Shown here: one piece after another, positions 49,640 through 62,404 of the stretch
Layout: every line of letters starts with the position of its first letter
Position numbering within the stretch: position 1 is the first letter of the stretch
NCBI RefSeq assembly: GCF_030867095.1
Contig: NC_081827.1
Span: 50,655,001-50,719,000 of the forward strand
Source: Alligator mississippiensis
Lineage: Eukaryota; Chordata; Crocodylia; Alligatoridae
Direction of reading: 5' to 3'
Length of the DNA stretch: 64,000 nt
Position numbers and translations under genes: made by a program
The notes under the pieces: generated by a model
Databases searched by the model: none
What the model was told of the DNA's origin: nothing
What the model saw: the letters and a program-made list of their open reading frames with translations, nothing else

Positions 49640-51620
49640 GTTACACCACTGCATAACTACATACCATGAAACAAAAACATACTAAATCTGGTACAATTTG
49701 TACAGTTCTGATAGATATAAATATTATATCTCCTGTTATCAACACAGGAAGAAGGGTTGAATAAGGTCACCAAAAACTGGGTACTGCTTGCTGGGAGTTG
49801 CCTGGCAAATTGTAGAATACAATGTACAAAGCAATACAAACAATTCTACCCCATTAAGACAGTGGAGTTATCATTTTCACCAGCAATTTCACTAGCTGGA
49901 TTTGTGTAACTGCACACTCTTTTCCCCTAATTCCCAAAATGTTGAAAGATTAGCTGGGAAAAGCAGCTGCATGTTCCCCTACCATGAATAAATGTGGTGA
50001 TGATAAAGGCAGTTGAACCATCAATCCAAAATTGTTAGTATCCCTCGCACTCACCACCACAATCTCTCTCAGAAAAAAAAAAGGTGAACAAAAGATTCAA
50101 GGGTCAGGCTTAATCAGAGCTAATCCTATGTATTCAGCTTTCATCTATGACAAGGCTTCAAGTTTGCAATGTTCAATTAAACCCACACATACAGAGACTT
50201 ACTGCATTGGGTCTTAATAAAAATACAAAAGCCAACTACTTGAAACAATCAGGAAGTCAGAAGCGTCTTTAAAATTCACATCTGCCTTGATTTATAGAAT
50301 CTCTCTCACTGTTGCTCCTACCAAACCCTGACCACCACTGATGTAAGCAACACAACTTCAGTAGGCTTTTAAAGAGTGGCACCATGGGGATAACTTTGGT
50401 CACATTTTTCTGTCTTTGATTGGTTCTATAAAGCTGAGTGGTACCAACATTAAACATCAAACACTTAACCATAAGAAACAGAAAGACCTAAATAGTATAA
50501 AAATGGATGGGTAAGATTAGAGGAAAGGAAATATCATCAGAAGACAGGCAAAACAGAAGCAGATCAGTGCAAAAACAGTATTATATCCTCCAATCTCTGT
50601 GTTTCTAGTACCTTTGCTACACCTATTTTCTTTCTCTTTTTCTGTCTCTTGCAGTTGATGTTATGTTCAGCATCATCTGAAAGCAAGTGGAGAACAGAAA
50701 AAGACACAGATAAAGCGCAGTGGCAAGGGAATGGAACAACAGGAGAAGCAAAGGGGTGGGAACCACAAGGAGCAAAGAAATACTTGGTATTTTGCATTAT
50801 TCAGATAAGAGAACTTAGTCATAGAGGAGGCAAAAATGTCAGAAAAATAAGGATAGGCACTGACTAACCAGGAGAAAACAGCAGCAGAATAGAAAGTAGG
50901 TTGAACCACTGAGATTTTGAGGGTGGGTGGGGAAGAAGCTTTCTGATTATAGTTATGTGATTTTTCGGAATTTAAAATGCAGCAGAAGTAGCAAAGAATT
51001 AAAAGATGAAGTCCATAGATAGCACAATACTAAAATGCAAGGAAAAAAAACCAGTTTCTTAATGAACCAACACAGTGTTCTAGTATCAGTACAATATTTT
51101 CTCAGATTCAGGGGACAAAGATTGATTCTAGATCTTCAGGCAAGTCAGTCACCCTTAGTGCTAGTGAGCTGAAATAAAATGAGAGGCTAGAGCACAGCTA
51201 GGGTGAGATGGAAAGAGGAGAAAGGGTGCATTAAATTTGCACATCATGATCTTCCTCTGCTACAGGACTAATTGCTATTTTGTAAGCTGATAGGGTTGGT
51301 ACCAAGAGGAAAAAAGAGTTGAAAATTGGAGAGAATGGTCTGTGAGATACCAATACGTTTTCCAGTGGTAAAAACTGGAAGTGTAAGGTGATAGAAAACA
51401 GCACATACCAGCTCCTGTTACACTGGCACACTATGGGGGATTCTCCTCATCTATGGCTCTCATGTGCCTTTAGTGCCTTTAGCTAGAAATCCTCCAAGGC
51501 AGAAACTATATATAATGGACATGCACTTGCCCCCTCACAAATCCCAATAAAGCAGATGTATCTAGGGGAATTTCCAAAGCACAGAGTGCTCTAGGTATTC
51601 TGGATTTTGAATTATTCACA
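49640..51620. other. Intron stretch, nothing recognised
   Basis: Only short open frames. A purine-rich patch lies at about 50680-50900 on the plus strand. No gene or named repeat was seen. Confidence 0.45.
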
Positions 51621-51624
51621 GGGG

Positions 51625-52767
51625 CTAGGGACAGACATTCAAAAAGCCTGAGCCTGAATTGATGCAATCTTTGCAGGTTAGTCTAACCTGGCTAAGCTGA
51701 ACCGGTTTCCAGCCATACAGACAATCCCTCTGGACTGAGGAAACTCAGGCACATGCCTACAGCAGCTCAGGCTGGAAGTTAGGGGGCACTAGAGCAGCCC
51801 TCCCTGCCCTTCCACAGAGCTAAGCCGAGGAGGTCGTGGCCAGGCCCCAGTAGGGCTCTGATTAGGAAGGGCTGTGAACCCCGACCCTGCCTGCTGTCTC
51901 AGGCTTTTCCCCACTCACTGCTCAAGGGGCAGGAGTGTTGCCAGCCTGCAGCCCCGGGCTAGCACCCTGAAGCAACCTGGGGGGGTGGGAGGTGTAGCGC
52001 ATGCATCTGTTGCTGATACTGAGCTTTTCACTCTCCCTCCCTGCTTGTGTATACTGTCTGCAGCAAATGGAAAGGCAAACAAGGAGGGGGGAAGGGGGAA
52101 GTTGGTAACAGTGTTTATCACCCTTATCTCAGTGTTTACTGCCCCATTAAGAAAACAGAGACCTTACCAACTATCTGTTGATTCAGCACAGACCCAGCAT
52201 GTGGTCTGCTGGCTAATATACAGACACCTCTCAGCAAGGCAGAGAGGGAGGGGGGAATTTCAGCTTAGCAGAGAGTGGTGAGGGGGAGGAAGGGGGAGCA
52301 AACAGCTCTTCTCAAACAGCATTTCCAATGAAGGACATTAAGTTACCTGTTGATTAGCTCCAAAAAGCCTTTGTCTCTCCCACATCAAGGACTGTAGCCA
52401 GCATGTGGTCTGCTAGCTAATGCCAAGGTGTATGTGTAAAGCAGAGGGGCAAGGGAAAATAATCCTTGCTTAGCCAGGAGAAATCAGGAAGAAGCAGAGG
52501 GGACAGGCCAGCCCTACTGTAGAGTAGAAAACCTTGCCCAGCCCAAGAGCTTGCTGGGATGCTGGAGGCCTCTGGTTTATTTTAAACCAGCAAGGCATCT
52601 AGGATAGACATTGCATAAACCGGTTTGAACTATATTCAGCCAGGTTTATCTCAAACCGGCTTCAGCCATTTTCAAACTGGTTTATGTGCACTGAACATCT
52701 GTTCTGTTACTGGTTTAAACCAATTTCTGATCGCTTAAACTAGTTTATGTCTAATGTCTGTCCCTAG
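51625..52767. mobile_element. hAT-like element with CTAGGGACAGACAT ends
   Basis: The ends ctagggacagacat and atgtctgtccctag are perfect 14-bp inverted repeats over 1143 bp. Both arms repeat 'aaaccggttt' motifs. The interior holds two copies of 'cagcatgtggtctgct' (about 52197 and 52398), showing internal duplication. No clear 8-bp target duplication was found (acaggggc / ccaggaag), and no transposase. Confidence 0.75.
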
Positions 52768-53168
52768 CCAGGAAGTTCAGGTTGGACTGCCATGACTCAG
52801 AGCAGCTCCCTAGGTAAGCCCTATGCCAAGTGCCAAACTACCTCAATATCATGGTGGTCCAAAAGTGGCTTCCCCCTGTCATGGATGCATCCATTTGTGT
52901 CTAAATTCCTGCAGATATAGCATATGACCTCACTGAACATATTTACTTTGTGTACAAGAAGCCCAAATAAGTCACACACAAAAGACAGAATCTTAGCAGG
53001 AAAATTCCTCTCACCAGTCTTCAGAATCACTGCTCTGAAGTTTCCTACCTCTTCTCCTTGTCATCCATCATACTAGCTCTTAAAATTGCCCTATGGCAGA
53101 GAATGACAGGGACCTAGGATCCTATTGAACCTCTTAAGACATTTAAGTGGCACTTACATTGATTTTAG

Positions 53169-53645
53169 GCATCTATGGGCACGTCTATACATGCAATTAA
53201 TGCAAAGCAATAAACTCCAGAGTTTAGTTCTGTTTGAACGTATGCCTAGGAATGCAGCATGTTGAGCTGGGTCAGAGCAGCCCTGGCTGGCAGCGGCCCA
53301 GGGTTCAGCATGCTAGCCTGGGACTGCTCCTCTCCCCCACCCCCCACAGTTCAATGTGCTGCATAGAGGCTCCCAGGGGCACAAGGATGCTTCAGCACAG
53401 AACTAGCCAGCAGGCAGACTCTACACTGAAGCACCCTTGTGCCCCAGCCAACTTGGGCAGCATCTACACATGTACTACTGCAGGGTTTTTACTGTGCAGC
53501 AGAACAGTACTTGTATTTACAAGTACTATCCTGCTTAAGGGTAAATTAGTTTACTCCAGCCTAATAGGGATGCACATGTAGAAACTAAGACATTTACTGT
53601 GTAGCTAATTACATTTCAGTGACATTTACTGCACAGCAAGCATCT
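53169..53645. mobile_element. Non-autonomous DNA element, 'acatgcaattaatgc' family
   Basis: The left part gggcacgtctatacatgc and inner 'caataaactcc' match the element at 22185. The right part includes 'gatgcacatgtagaaac' and further 'atttactg' repeats. The exact right edge is unclear. Confidence 0.5.
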
Positions 53646-53949
53646 CATGGAGATAAGCCCAGTCACCAAACATGATCCTATCCCACCCCAATCAGCAGCT
53701 GCAAAAACAGTTAGCTCCCTAATATCTTCAAACTGGCTGGGAAAGATTCCTGTGCAACTGGATGTGGCCTATCCCATATGCACAGAAATTATTCAGAATG
53801 ACCACCTACACATGTACCTCTATCAAAGCCCTTCTGCAAAACAGTTTGACCTAGTAAGAATAGGAAGCCCACAAGTTTTTGGTGAAGAAAAACCACCAGG
53901 TGGAGCAACTATCTGACACTGAGATTGTCCCCCTTCCATCCTCATTTGC

Positions 53950-54085
53950 ACGGTTATGACACTTGCCAGGACTTAGGAGACCTGGGTCCTAATACCCACA
54001 ACACCCTAAACGGGTTTGAACCTATATATCCAACTGCCTGGGAAAGTGCCCTAATCATCAGGCTGACCATATCTTCCAACCCTCC
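53950..54085 (+). repeat. tRNA-like SINE, diverged
   Basis: It shares the tail 'tgccctaatcatcaggct' (about 54048) with the SINE at 36776. The tRNA-like head is weak. Confidence 0.4.
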
Positions 54086-54512
54086 TGTTTACATTTGACA
54101 GATGGGTGAAAAGACATACAAGCATCATGGTAGAGGGCAAGAAGAACAGGATGCAAGATGGAACCTGACTCTTTATCCTGATGAGGAGGGCACTACTTAG
54201 GACAAAAGAGAGGTTGGGTTCTGACTTCTGCTCCCAATACTATGTATGCATTTTATCCAATGACTAAACAGCATTGGAGAAGGGGTTACTGGGCAAAGGG
54301 TGGGCAGGCCCTTTTCTCTTCCTACTCAGGCCAACAGGATATTTTTTTGAGGGAAATGGATCAAGACAGACCCAGACATGATGGAACTGCATAAGGCTGC
54401 CCCACTGAAAGAATGAAAGAGCTATACCTCCCCAGGCAAGCCAGGATTACCCTCAGGATCTTCCTACTGCTAGAATGCATGCCCTCAGGATGAAGTAAGA
54501 TTGACTTCACCC

Positions 54513-54528
54513 GGGGGGGGGGGGGGGG
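54513..54528 (+). repeat. Run of 16 G
   Basis: An uninterrupted G16 homopolymer in otherwise mixed sequence. It could form a G-quadruplex and is prone to length change. Confidence 0.9.
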
Positions 54529-54599
54529 AGGGAGCACTCTACTGCCCATTGAGAGAATGGAAGACCTATGCATCTCTCATGGGGCTGCATTCCTCCGGC

Positions 54600-56600
54600 A
54601 AGATGTGTATATTTTTCAGGACTAGTGGCAACAAAGACAAAGGGAAAGTAGGATTGGGGTTTGGGTGTCTGCACAGATTTTATATAAATTTAACTATAAT
54701 GGTTTTCAAAACGATGGAATTAAACAATACACGTTTCAAATGCCAAACACGGAAAAGTTAGCTTTTAGTACTTGAATATAAAAAATAATTTATCTGTCAC
54801 ATTTGGGATGTTCGTATGGAAGTGTTATATACAGGTAGATGATGAATCTCTGATATTCAGCACATCTGAAAGAAAGTTTTCTTGCTTCTGATTTGCTGTA
54901 CTCTTCCAAAAGAAATGTAATGTTTTTGGAAGATGCCTTTTTTTAATGAACCATGGCAGTTCTTATCCATCCTGGCAAACCCTTCAAACACTATATTCTT
55001 GCATGAAGATTATACAAAAAACTGTTAACCCATTATTAAAGCAGGTTTGGGCTGTCAACCATGTACATGTTCTATACCTGACTGTAGAAGTGAGATTACT
55101 GACTGACCATGTCCTGGGGAGACTGACCTTCCTGTAAAAGTGACATACTCAGCTTCCTGAATGGAAGTAAAATGCAAGGTGCTTGACATTAATGCCAAAT
55201 AATTACAAAGCAGCACTGGTATTTGAACAGCCTAACAGTTAAAACACCTTTGCTTCCAGAGCTAATGCAACAACAGTAGTGGCAATGAAGCAGAAAAACT
55301 GGGAGAAACAAAAATTACAGATTCACAGGGACAAAATGAAAACATTCACTGCAGTCAGGGGCAGACCATTACAATGGAATGAATTACCATACAACTTTTT
55401 TTTCCCCCGTGAGCAAGTTAAAATTCTGATCCTCCTCTCAGTTCATCGAACAAGATATAAATCTCTATAAATTATTATGCTCACACACTTTCAATAGAGC
55501 AGAAGCCAGTGGCATTCACAAATCCTTATCGTGTGGAACTAACTGAACAGCAGCCAAATCTTGTTTTTTTATATCTGTAACACACTAAAGGACTACAGTA
55601 GTTTCACTATATGTCAAAAAATATTCAGCAATAAAAATATTTAATTCATTATAAAAACTGATCTTTCTTTTAAAACTATATAATTTAGCCTTGCTTACTT
55701 AGTGAACCCAGTATCTAAAAATATTTCCATGCAACACCTGAAATCTGGCAACGTTCATTTTTTGAATAAACTTCAAGTGTTTTGGTTTTTTGTTTTGTTT
55801 TTGTAATAAGGATCTCTTTCTGGCAATTCTCTTTCCAGATTAAAAAAAAACAAAACAGATTTCCCATTTAAAAAAATCATTTGGTTCTTTTGCACTTTGA
55901 CTGTGATTATTACATAACGTTCAGAATCAGCAATGAAATGATAGTGGTACTATGCATGTTAGAGTGTCATATTTTCCATTATAAAACTCCTATTAACAAG
56001 GCTTTATAATTCTACTGTAAGATTTCACAGCCAAAGAACACATTTTTAAGTTGAAGTGCTAAAGTTTATAGTTACACTGCATTTTTGTACTTGTCAAGTC
56101 CAAGAGGAGTTAAAAGCCACAATGGAAAAAAAAAAATTGCCTCTGACTTGTCCAACAGAACCAAGCTCCAGAGATTATTTACTCATAGCAAAGAGAGCAA
56201 CTACATCACATGCATGCCGCCTTCCTACTCAGGTCTCCTACACAGGTCATCACCAGCCCAGCAGCACAACCAAACTACTGATTACCAAGCCAAATCTGTG
56301 CCTCCATCCCTTTGTCCCCAAAAGACAAAGCAGCTGCACAAGACATCTCAGCCTCTCTCCATGATTTGGCCCCAGCTACAAAAGCTCTCAGGAAACTACT
56401 CAAACTACTGCTAGAGAGCTAGAACTCTAGGGAAAGGCCTTCTGATCTTACCCTTTTCTCATCCACTATGCTTAAGCTTCAAATAGTCTGCTGTTTTGTT
56501 CCCACTGCTGTCATAGTCCAGCCACTTGTAATTAATTTCAGCGCCCGTTTTTCTAAGTATCCCATTACCACAAGCATTTAATAGCTGCCCCTTCCTTCAG
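54600..56600. other. Intron stretch, nothing recognised
   Basis: AT-rich. Short open frames only, and no domain or named repeat was seen. Confidence 0.45.
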
Positions 56601-56639
56601 TGGTACTTTGTTGTACAATATCATCTCCCTTTGCCACAG

Positions 56640-57095
56640 GCATTTCCCCTACTACAGTCCCTGACAAGTCTCCTTTAAATCTTTACTCCCTTTTAATCTC
56701 TCCTCCCACCCCCACCTCCATTTCCATCCCATTTCTTCCTTTGGCTGTCATCCTCACTTACGTTTATCCTCTGATCTTTTATCTTCAGCTTCACCCTTTA
56801 CCACCATTCTCCCACCACTTCATCCATTCTACCAATTCTCAGTCTAGTACACATAAGCCCCTACCTCTAACTTGCTTTCTCTTCCAGCCTACCCTACTTC
56901 CTTTCCACAATTACCCTTCCTATTTTGCAATAAATCCAGGCACCTTACCATCCATTTCTACACCTTTAACCTCATCCCCTCCCAGTTCCACAATTATTTT
57001 TCCTTCCTTAACAACACCCCTAACAAGTCTGTCCTCATTCACCAAGCCATTAATCATGCATCAATCAGCATTTCTTCTGCTACTTGGATTCATAT
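56640..57095. repeat. Pyrimidine-rich tract
   Basis: About 450 bp with very few G on the plus strand and many 'tcccttt/cctcc' runs. A 165-codon open frame (56600-57097) is explained by the shortage of stop codons in such composition. Confidence 0.6.
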
Positions 57096-57345
57096 AAGCA
57101 CCCCTCATATATAGCTGCACATTCCTGGGCCTCACTTAAAAAAAAAAAAGAATTGTGTTTTTGGCACTGCTGACTACATAAAATGCCGCAAAATACATAA
57201 GCCAACTGTAAACTGAAACAGTATTATAGAGGGTTTTTTGCCGGTGTTTGCAGACAAATATGAAATGATAGCTGTTGGAAACATGACATACTAATGTAAT
57301 CTCAATATGGGACCCTCATAGACTCCCAAGTACGTAATTTAAGGT

Positions 57346-57643
57346 TGTTGGTTGTAGCCATGTTGGTCTATGAACATAGGCAGACAAGGTTCTTTGGATA
57401 GATGTGATATCTTTTATTAGAGCAACTAAATAGTTAGAAAAATTGTTCTTTGCAGGCTTTCAGGCACAAACACCCTTCCTCCAGGTATATGGAGAGTCTT
57501 CAAACAACTCAGTGAATATAGAGAGTCTCTATATGCCTGAAGAAAGGTGTCTGTGCCTGAAAGCTTGCAAAGAGCTATTTTCCAACTATTTAGTTAATCT
57601 AATAAAATATATCACACCTGCTCAAAGAATCTTGACTGCCTAA
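57346..57643. mobile_element. Fold-back Penelope-like 3' UTR copy
   Basis: The left arm carries 'gtagccatgttggtctatga', 'cagacaaggttctttggata', 'gatatcttttattag' and 'ggctttcaggcacaaacac'. The right arm repeats the last three blocks in reverse complement, ending with 'caaagaatcttgactgccta'. Arms are about 110 bp. These motifs match the Penelope-like 3' UTR at 4823-4990. Confidence 0.7.
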
Positions 57644-58280
57644 GTTCATAATTTGGAATTTTTCAAACATACCACAAAATTCATTTTGTTGAAGCCCAGC
57701 CCTGCACATTGAATGCCTATTTGTTCCATGCCCATACAACCAGGCTCTGGGGAGCAGTTTAACCTGTGCAGGTGTATAGGTCTCCTATGCTTTCAATGGG
57801 GAACGTACACCTCCTGAGGTGTATCCTCTTCCACCAGGGAGGGCTTCTCCATTCTTTCTGTGGGGAGGCTTAGCACAGACCAAAATGCCCTTGACATTAC
57901 CACAAACCCATCTGTGGGGTATCTCTGGAGGCCCAAATTTCTCCCCACTCTCCTGCTGCTTGTCCCAAGAAAAGAGATGAAGGTTTGCCCTGGCTGGAAG
58001 AACTCCTAATCCCTTCAAGCCTCAGTTCCACTGCCCTTATACCAGAACTTAGAGCTGCAGGAGGCACTGTGACAGCTCCAGGTAGCTTCCATCGGCATTG
58101 TGAAAGAATTATAGGTAGCCTGTTCCATATAATGAGCTAACCTGCAATATCAGTCAGCCCAAGATCACACACTACCACAGCCAATCAGTAATGAGACAAA
58201 ACAACAAAAGAACGTATTCTAACAGAGAAAAGAATCTTACAAGAAAAACTGACCATAAGATGGAATACAAAGAAAAGCAA

Positions 58281-58738
58281 TCCACGTCCAGATGTGCATG
58301 GAGGTTTGATTTCCTGGGGACAACTAATGGCGGAGCACCTTGTGCCTCCATTAGTTGTTCACAGGGAATACCTGTGCACATGCTCTGATGTGTGGCATGT
58401 TCCCCTGGGTGGGGTAAGGGAGGCTGGGGCCAGCACTGGGATGGCCCTAGCAGCCTTACCTGGGGTCCTCCCGAGGTTGCAGCCATGTCGCTTCTGCCTT
58501 GTAGAGCCTGGCTGGGAGTGAAGTGTGGCTCTGGCTGGTCAGGCTCTGGCTTTGAGTGTTGCACACTGCTGCCAGGTGTCTCACTCTGCGTTTTATTTCA
58601 GCAGGGTTTTTTTTACCCTTGGTCAAAAAACCCTCTCTGTGTTGCTCCTTTGCATGCATACTGAATGTGCAGTATCTGGCACAGCAGACATGTCTGTGGT
58701 GCCACATACCACACGGCCATGCTTGTCTGGACACAGCC
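58281..58738. mobile_element. Possible DNA element with hairpin
   Basis: The left end 'cgtccagatgtgcatgg' pairs imperfectly with the right 'catgcttgtctggaca'. Just inside the left end is a hairpin, caactaatgg(c)gg with ctccattagttg (58321-58357). The interior is GC-richer than its flanks and non-coding. Confidence 0.4.
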
Positions 58739-59213
58739 GTAAAGTTTTTACCCTCTCATCTAACTACAACTTTGTCCTTTAAGGAGCCCTGCCAGTATTT
58801 TCAGAGATCAGCCTTCCTGTTGATCCTGCCAGCACTGACTGTTGGGTCCTTGGACTCTCTCCAAGCTGGGGACAATTCAAAGACCAGGACCACCTCACCT
58901 AATAGACAGTCAAGCCAGTCCCCACCCATCAGCATTGTCCTAATTGCTCAAAATCCTCTCAAAATCTCTTTCCTGCCAGGGGCAACTGGAATTTCTCTAG
59001 CTCATGGCCCATTACTCTGAGATGTTTTTGTTCTTGAGGAGTTAAATTTTGCATTACAGGCAGACAAAACTTTGGATGCCTCTCCCATCATTAGCCCCTT
59101 CTGAATGTGGGAGTGGCATTTATTCCTGTCCTAGTAACACAAGGGAAAGAGATTAGCAATTTCACCAACTCCCTTTTCTTCAACTACGCAGCCCTCAATT
59201 CGTTTTACTAAAC

Positions 59214-59497
59214 CAGGGGTTCTCAATCCCTGGACTGCGACCTGGTGCCAGACTGCAGTGGGTCGGCTGCTGGACCGGAAGTGGCCACGGACCGGCAAGC
59301 CACAGTCCCCGACAGCTGGGCAGAGAGCCCACGGCTCCTTCTGCAGGGTCTGCGGCAGTGCAGGGTTTGGCCCACCCGCCCACCCAGGAGGTGGGGGTAT
59401 CCTTACCTGTCGTGGCCAGAATTTCCAGCTGGCAGGTCAGCTGTGACTGCTGGGCCACGGTTTGCTGGGCCACAGCATGAAAACTTGGGAACCCCTG
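59214..59497. mobile_element. hAT element with CAGGGGTTCTCAA ends
   Basis: The left end caggggttctcaatcc pairs with the right end ttgggaacccctg. The 284-bp unit is flanked by tactaaac (59206-59213) and gactaaac (59498-59505), 7 of 8 matching. GC-rich interior, no transposase. Confidence 0.85.
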
Positions 59498-59527
59498 GAC
59501 TAAACCATGTCCAAAATCATAACAATA

Positions 59528-60068
59528 CAGGCAGCCCTCAGACTTACAACACAATTGGTTCCTGAAAACCACGTCTTAAGTTGAAACGTAACTCAGAACC
59601 AATTTTTATCATAAGGAACAATGTTATAAATGGGAGATTGGTTCCTGATCCAAGGCCCGATACCCTATTTTCACCAAAAATACCCCAGAATTTTGAACTC
59701 AATCAATTATAGATGAGTAATATAGCTCCATTAATATATTTATATTGTTAATAGCAACCATATTGATTTGGAAGGACTTCTTTGAGGACTTTTTGAAGGT
59801 CTCTTGGTTGGACTTTTTGAAGGGTTCTTGGCTGGAGTCTTCTCACAAGTTTTGTCTGCTTTCTTAAAGAACGTGTCCAAGGAAGTTTGGACAGATGTTC
59901 TCCAGGGAGATGAGCAACACAGAGAACTTGTTCACTGGCATGGCACTGCATCGGATCAAGCGTTGTAAGTCAAAATTGGCGTTGTAAAGTTGAAACAGGG
60001 TGTCAATTTATAAATTATGTAAGTGTGAAACATTGCACCTCGAAACGTTGTAAGTTGAGGACTGCCTG
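59528..60068. mobile_element. Tigger-like element
   Basis: The left end caggcagccctcagacttac pairs with the right end gtaagttgaggactgcctg, with one mismatch. TA lies on both sides (59526-59527 and 60069-60070). The interior repeats 'cgttgtaa/cttaagttgaa' motifs. A 67-codon minus-strand open frame inside is not a recognisable transposase. 541 bp, non-autonomous. Confidence 0.85.
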
Positions 60069-60705
60069 TATATGCAGACAGCATAACAAAATCCACAGAG
60101 ACAGAATTGACATCAATGAATACAGCGTAACATTGGCTTTTCAATGAAACAAAGACACCATATCAGTAAACCAAACATAAGAAATCTGGTTAACACCCCA
60201 TGAGCATCACAAAATTTGGTGGGATGATAACAGTCACATTACAATATAGCTAGATCCTGAAAGCTAGAGGGAAATGTCCTATTGAGATTCAGAACCAGAG
60301 CTGTGAGATAGGCAGCAGCACTGACTTTAGGCAAAATTAAAGCCCTGCTCTCCTCATCCTCCTCCTCCAACAGAAACATTCATTTCTTCTGTTAAGGATT
60401 CTGGATGATGTCTGCAACAAGGATTATCACCAAAAAGCTTCCAAAGAAGCACAGTATGAACCTGTATTATAACCCCAATGGGAGGGATCTTTAAGCACCA
60501 TGCAAAAAAGGCCATTTTCTGCTCCCAAATCAGTTTATGCATTATGACATAAATAACAATACTGGAACCAAGGGTTCCTTCCTTTCAGAGCACTGCTGAC
60601 TTCACTGAGGCATAAAGTCAGGCACCCTCTTGCTTGCTCTCCTCCTGACTCCATGAATCCTCTTTTGCTGCCCAGCAAGCTAGCTTCAGCAGGAGAGGTA
60701 GAGCC

Positions 60706-60850
60706 TTGCCTAGCCTATGGCATGGCAGTTAGGGTTCTCCCCTGGCATAAGGGAGATGTAGATTTAAACTCCCTCAGTGGACGGATTTTCCATGTCCTGG
60801 GCAAGAGGCCTAACCACTGTGCTAATCGGTAAACCTGAGCCACATCAAAC
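60706..60850 (+). repeat. tRNA-like SINE
   Basis: The head 'catggcagttagggttctcc' (60721-60740) and B-box-like 'gatttaaactcc' (60761-60772) resemble the SINE at 36776. A tail 'gaggcctaaccactgtgcta' follows. Confidence 0.5.
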
Positions 60851-61387
60851 AGTCACTAGTCACGTTTTTGCTGCTGTTATCATTTTCCACCTAAGATTTC
60901 AAGAACTTTTGTAAGATTTATTCATCTCCCAAGATTAAATTAGTTCACAATGGAACATAAATGGATTTCAATATTTGAGTGGTCAGCTTGGATCGCTTCT
61001 GAGCATATACCCAAGTCCAGGTATAGAAGGACTTTTCAAATTAAGATGGAGATACAAAGAATATAAGCACCTTAATAAAATCCATACTGCTGGGCTTGTA
61101 TTTAGTGACTTAGATGTACAGCTGTGTGCATTATTGTAAATACCAATGATTAAATAAAATCAACACTCAGGTACGTAAAAACTACAAGATGCAATAGTTA
61201 GCCATTTTACACTAATGTCAGCAAAAAGGTAGGACAAAGTGGCATTTTAGAAACTAACTCATTCAGAAATGCATGAGCTTTCCTGGGCAGCAGCCTACTC
61301 CATCAGATGTTATGAATTCAGAATATTTTTTTTCATAAATGTTTAAAAATAGATACATTTAAAATGTTTAATCCCAAATAATTAAAC

Positions 61388-62396
61388 CAGTAGTTTTCAA
61401 CCTGTGGTCTGTGGAGTCCTGGGGGGTCCACAAACTATGTCTAAGGTAGGGGTGGGCAATTATTTGGGCTGGAGGGCCACTTAAAAAGTTTTAGTGAACT
61501 GTTGTGGGCCAAAGTGGGGGGGGATACTGACCCAACCCAGGACCCCTGAGGGCAGGGCACACACAGCTAGGTGGATGGGATGAGGCTGCAGGCAGGCAGG
61601 GAACAGCATCCAGGAGTGGGACAGGCAGGCAGGGTCAGGATTGCAGGAAAGTGGCAGCACAGGGCCAGGACCAGGGTCTAGATCAGAGTTATGATCCACT
61701 TCTCACACATCCCTGGGATGGGCACCAATTCCACAGACAGGGATGTGCGGAGAACAGATTGCAGCTCTGCCTTGGGCCCCAGTACCCTGTTGTCATCACC
61801 CTGTGATCGCATTCCATGCCCCAGCTCTACCTGTCCATCCCAATCCCAGATGCCAGTCTCTACCTGCCTGCTGCCCCATCCCTTCTGCCCAGCCAAACAT
61901 GCCCTGCCTGTGGAGGTCCTAGTTGGTCTCCATGGAGACCTCACCTGCCTACACACTCTGTCTGGTGTCCCCAGCAGTGGGTACAGGGCAGACAGATTGG
62001 GATACCTGGGAAGCAAGGCCAGGCCCAGCAGTGGCAGTGGAGACACTGGCAACACCACAGATGGGCAGCGAGCTGCTACCATGGAGAAGTTAAGTCTGGC
62101 TGTTGAGCTGCCGCCACCCCACAGTACACCTGTGGGCAGCGAGACTGGCCACATGCGCCACTGCCCAGGCCACTCCCCACACCTGGGGCCAGTGGACCGA
62201 ATAGAATCCCTTGGAAGGCTAGATCTAGCCTGGGGGCCATATTTTGCCCAACCCTGGTTTCAGGGGTCCACAAAAGATGACTATAATCAATCAAAAGTAT
62301 GTGAATACATACACTTATATAAATTCAAAGGGGTCTACAACTCCATTTGAAATGTAAGGGTCTGCAAATGAAAAAAAAAATGTTGAAAACCACTTG
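61388..62396. mobile_element. Outer hAT element (CAGTAGTTTTCAACC ends), split
   Basis: The left end cagtagttttcaacctgtgg pairs with the right end gttgaaaaccact(t). The flanks aattaaac and gtctaaac match at 5 of 8. Both arms carry 'ggggtcca(c)aaa' motifs. A second hAT (61447-62256) has inserted after 59 bp of it. Confidence 0.7.
61447..62256. mobile_element. Inner hAT element (TAGGGGTGGGCAA ends)
   Basis: The left end taggggtgggcaa pairs with the right end ttgcccaaccctg (one internal and one terminal mismatch). The 810-bp unit is flanked by gtctaagg (61439-61446) and gtttcagg (62257-62264), 6 of 8 matching, both lying inside the outer element. The interior is GC-rich. A 219-codon open frame (61691-62350) runs out of the element and shows no domain. 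The left arm matches the truncated copy at 37385. Confidence 0.8.
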
Positions 62397-62404
62397 TCTA
62401 AACA

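Noticed and set aside
56600..57097. 165-codon hydrophobic open frame resembling a membrane protein
   Set aside because: The pyrimidine-rich tract encodes Ser/Pro/Leu/Phe by composition. There is no start context, splice site or family match.
61691..62350. 219-codon open frame
   Set aside because: It crosses the boundary of the inner hAT into the outer one and has no transposase or host domain.
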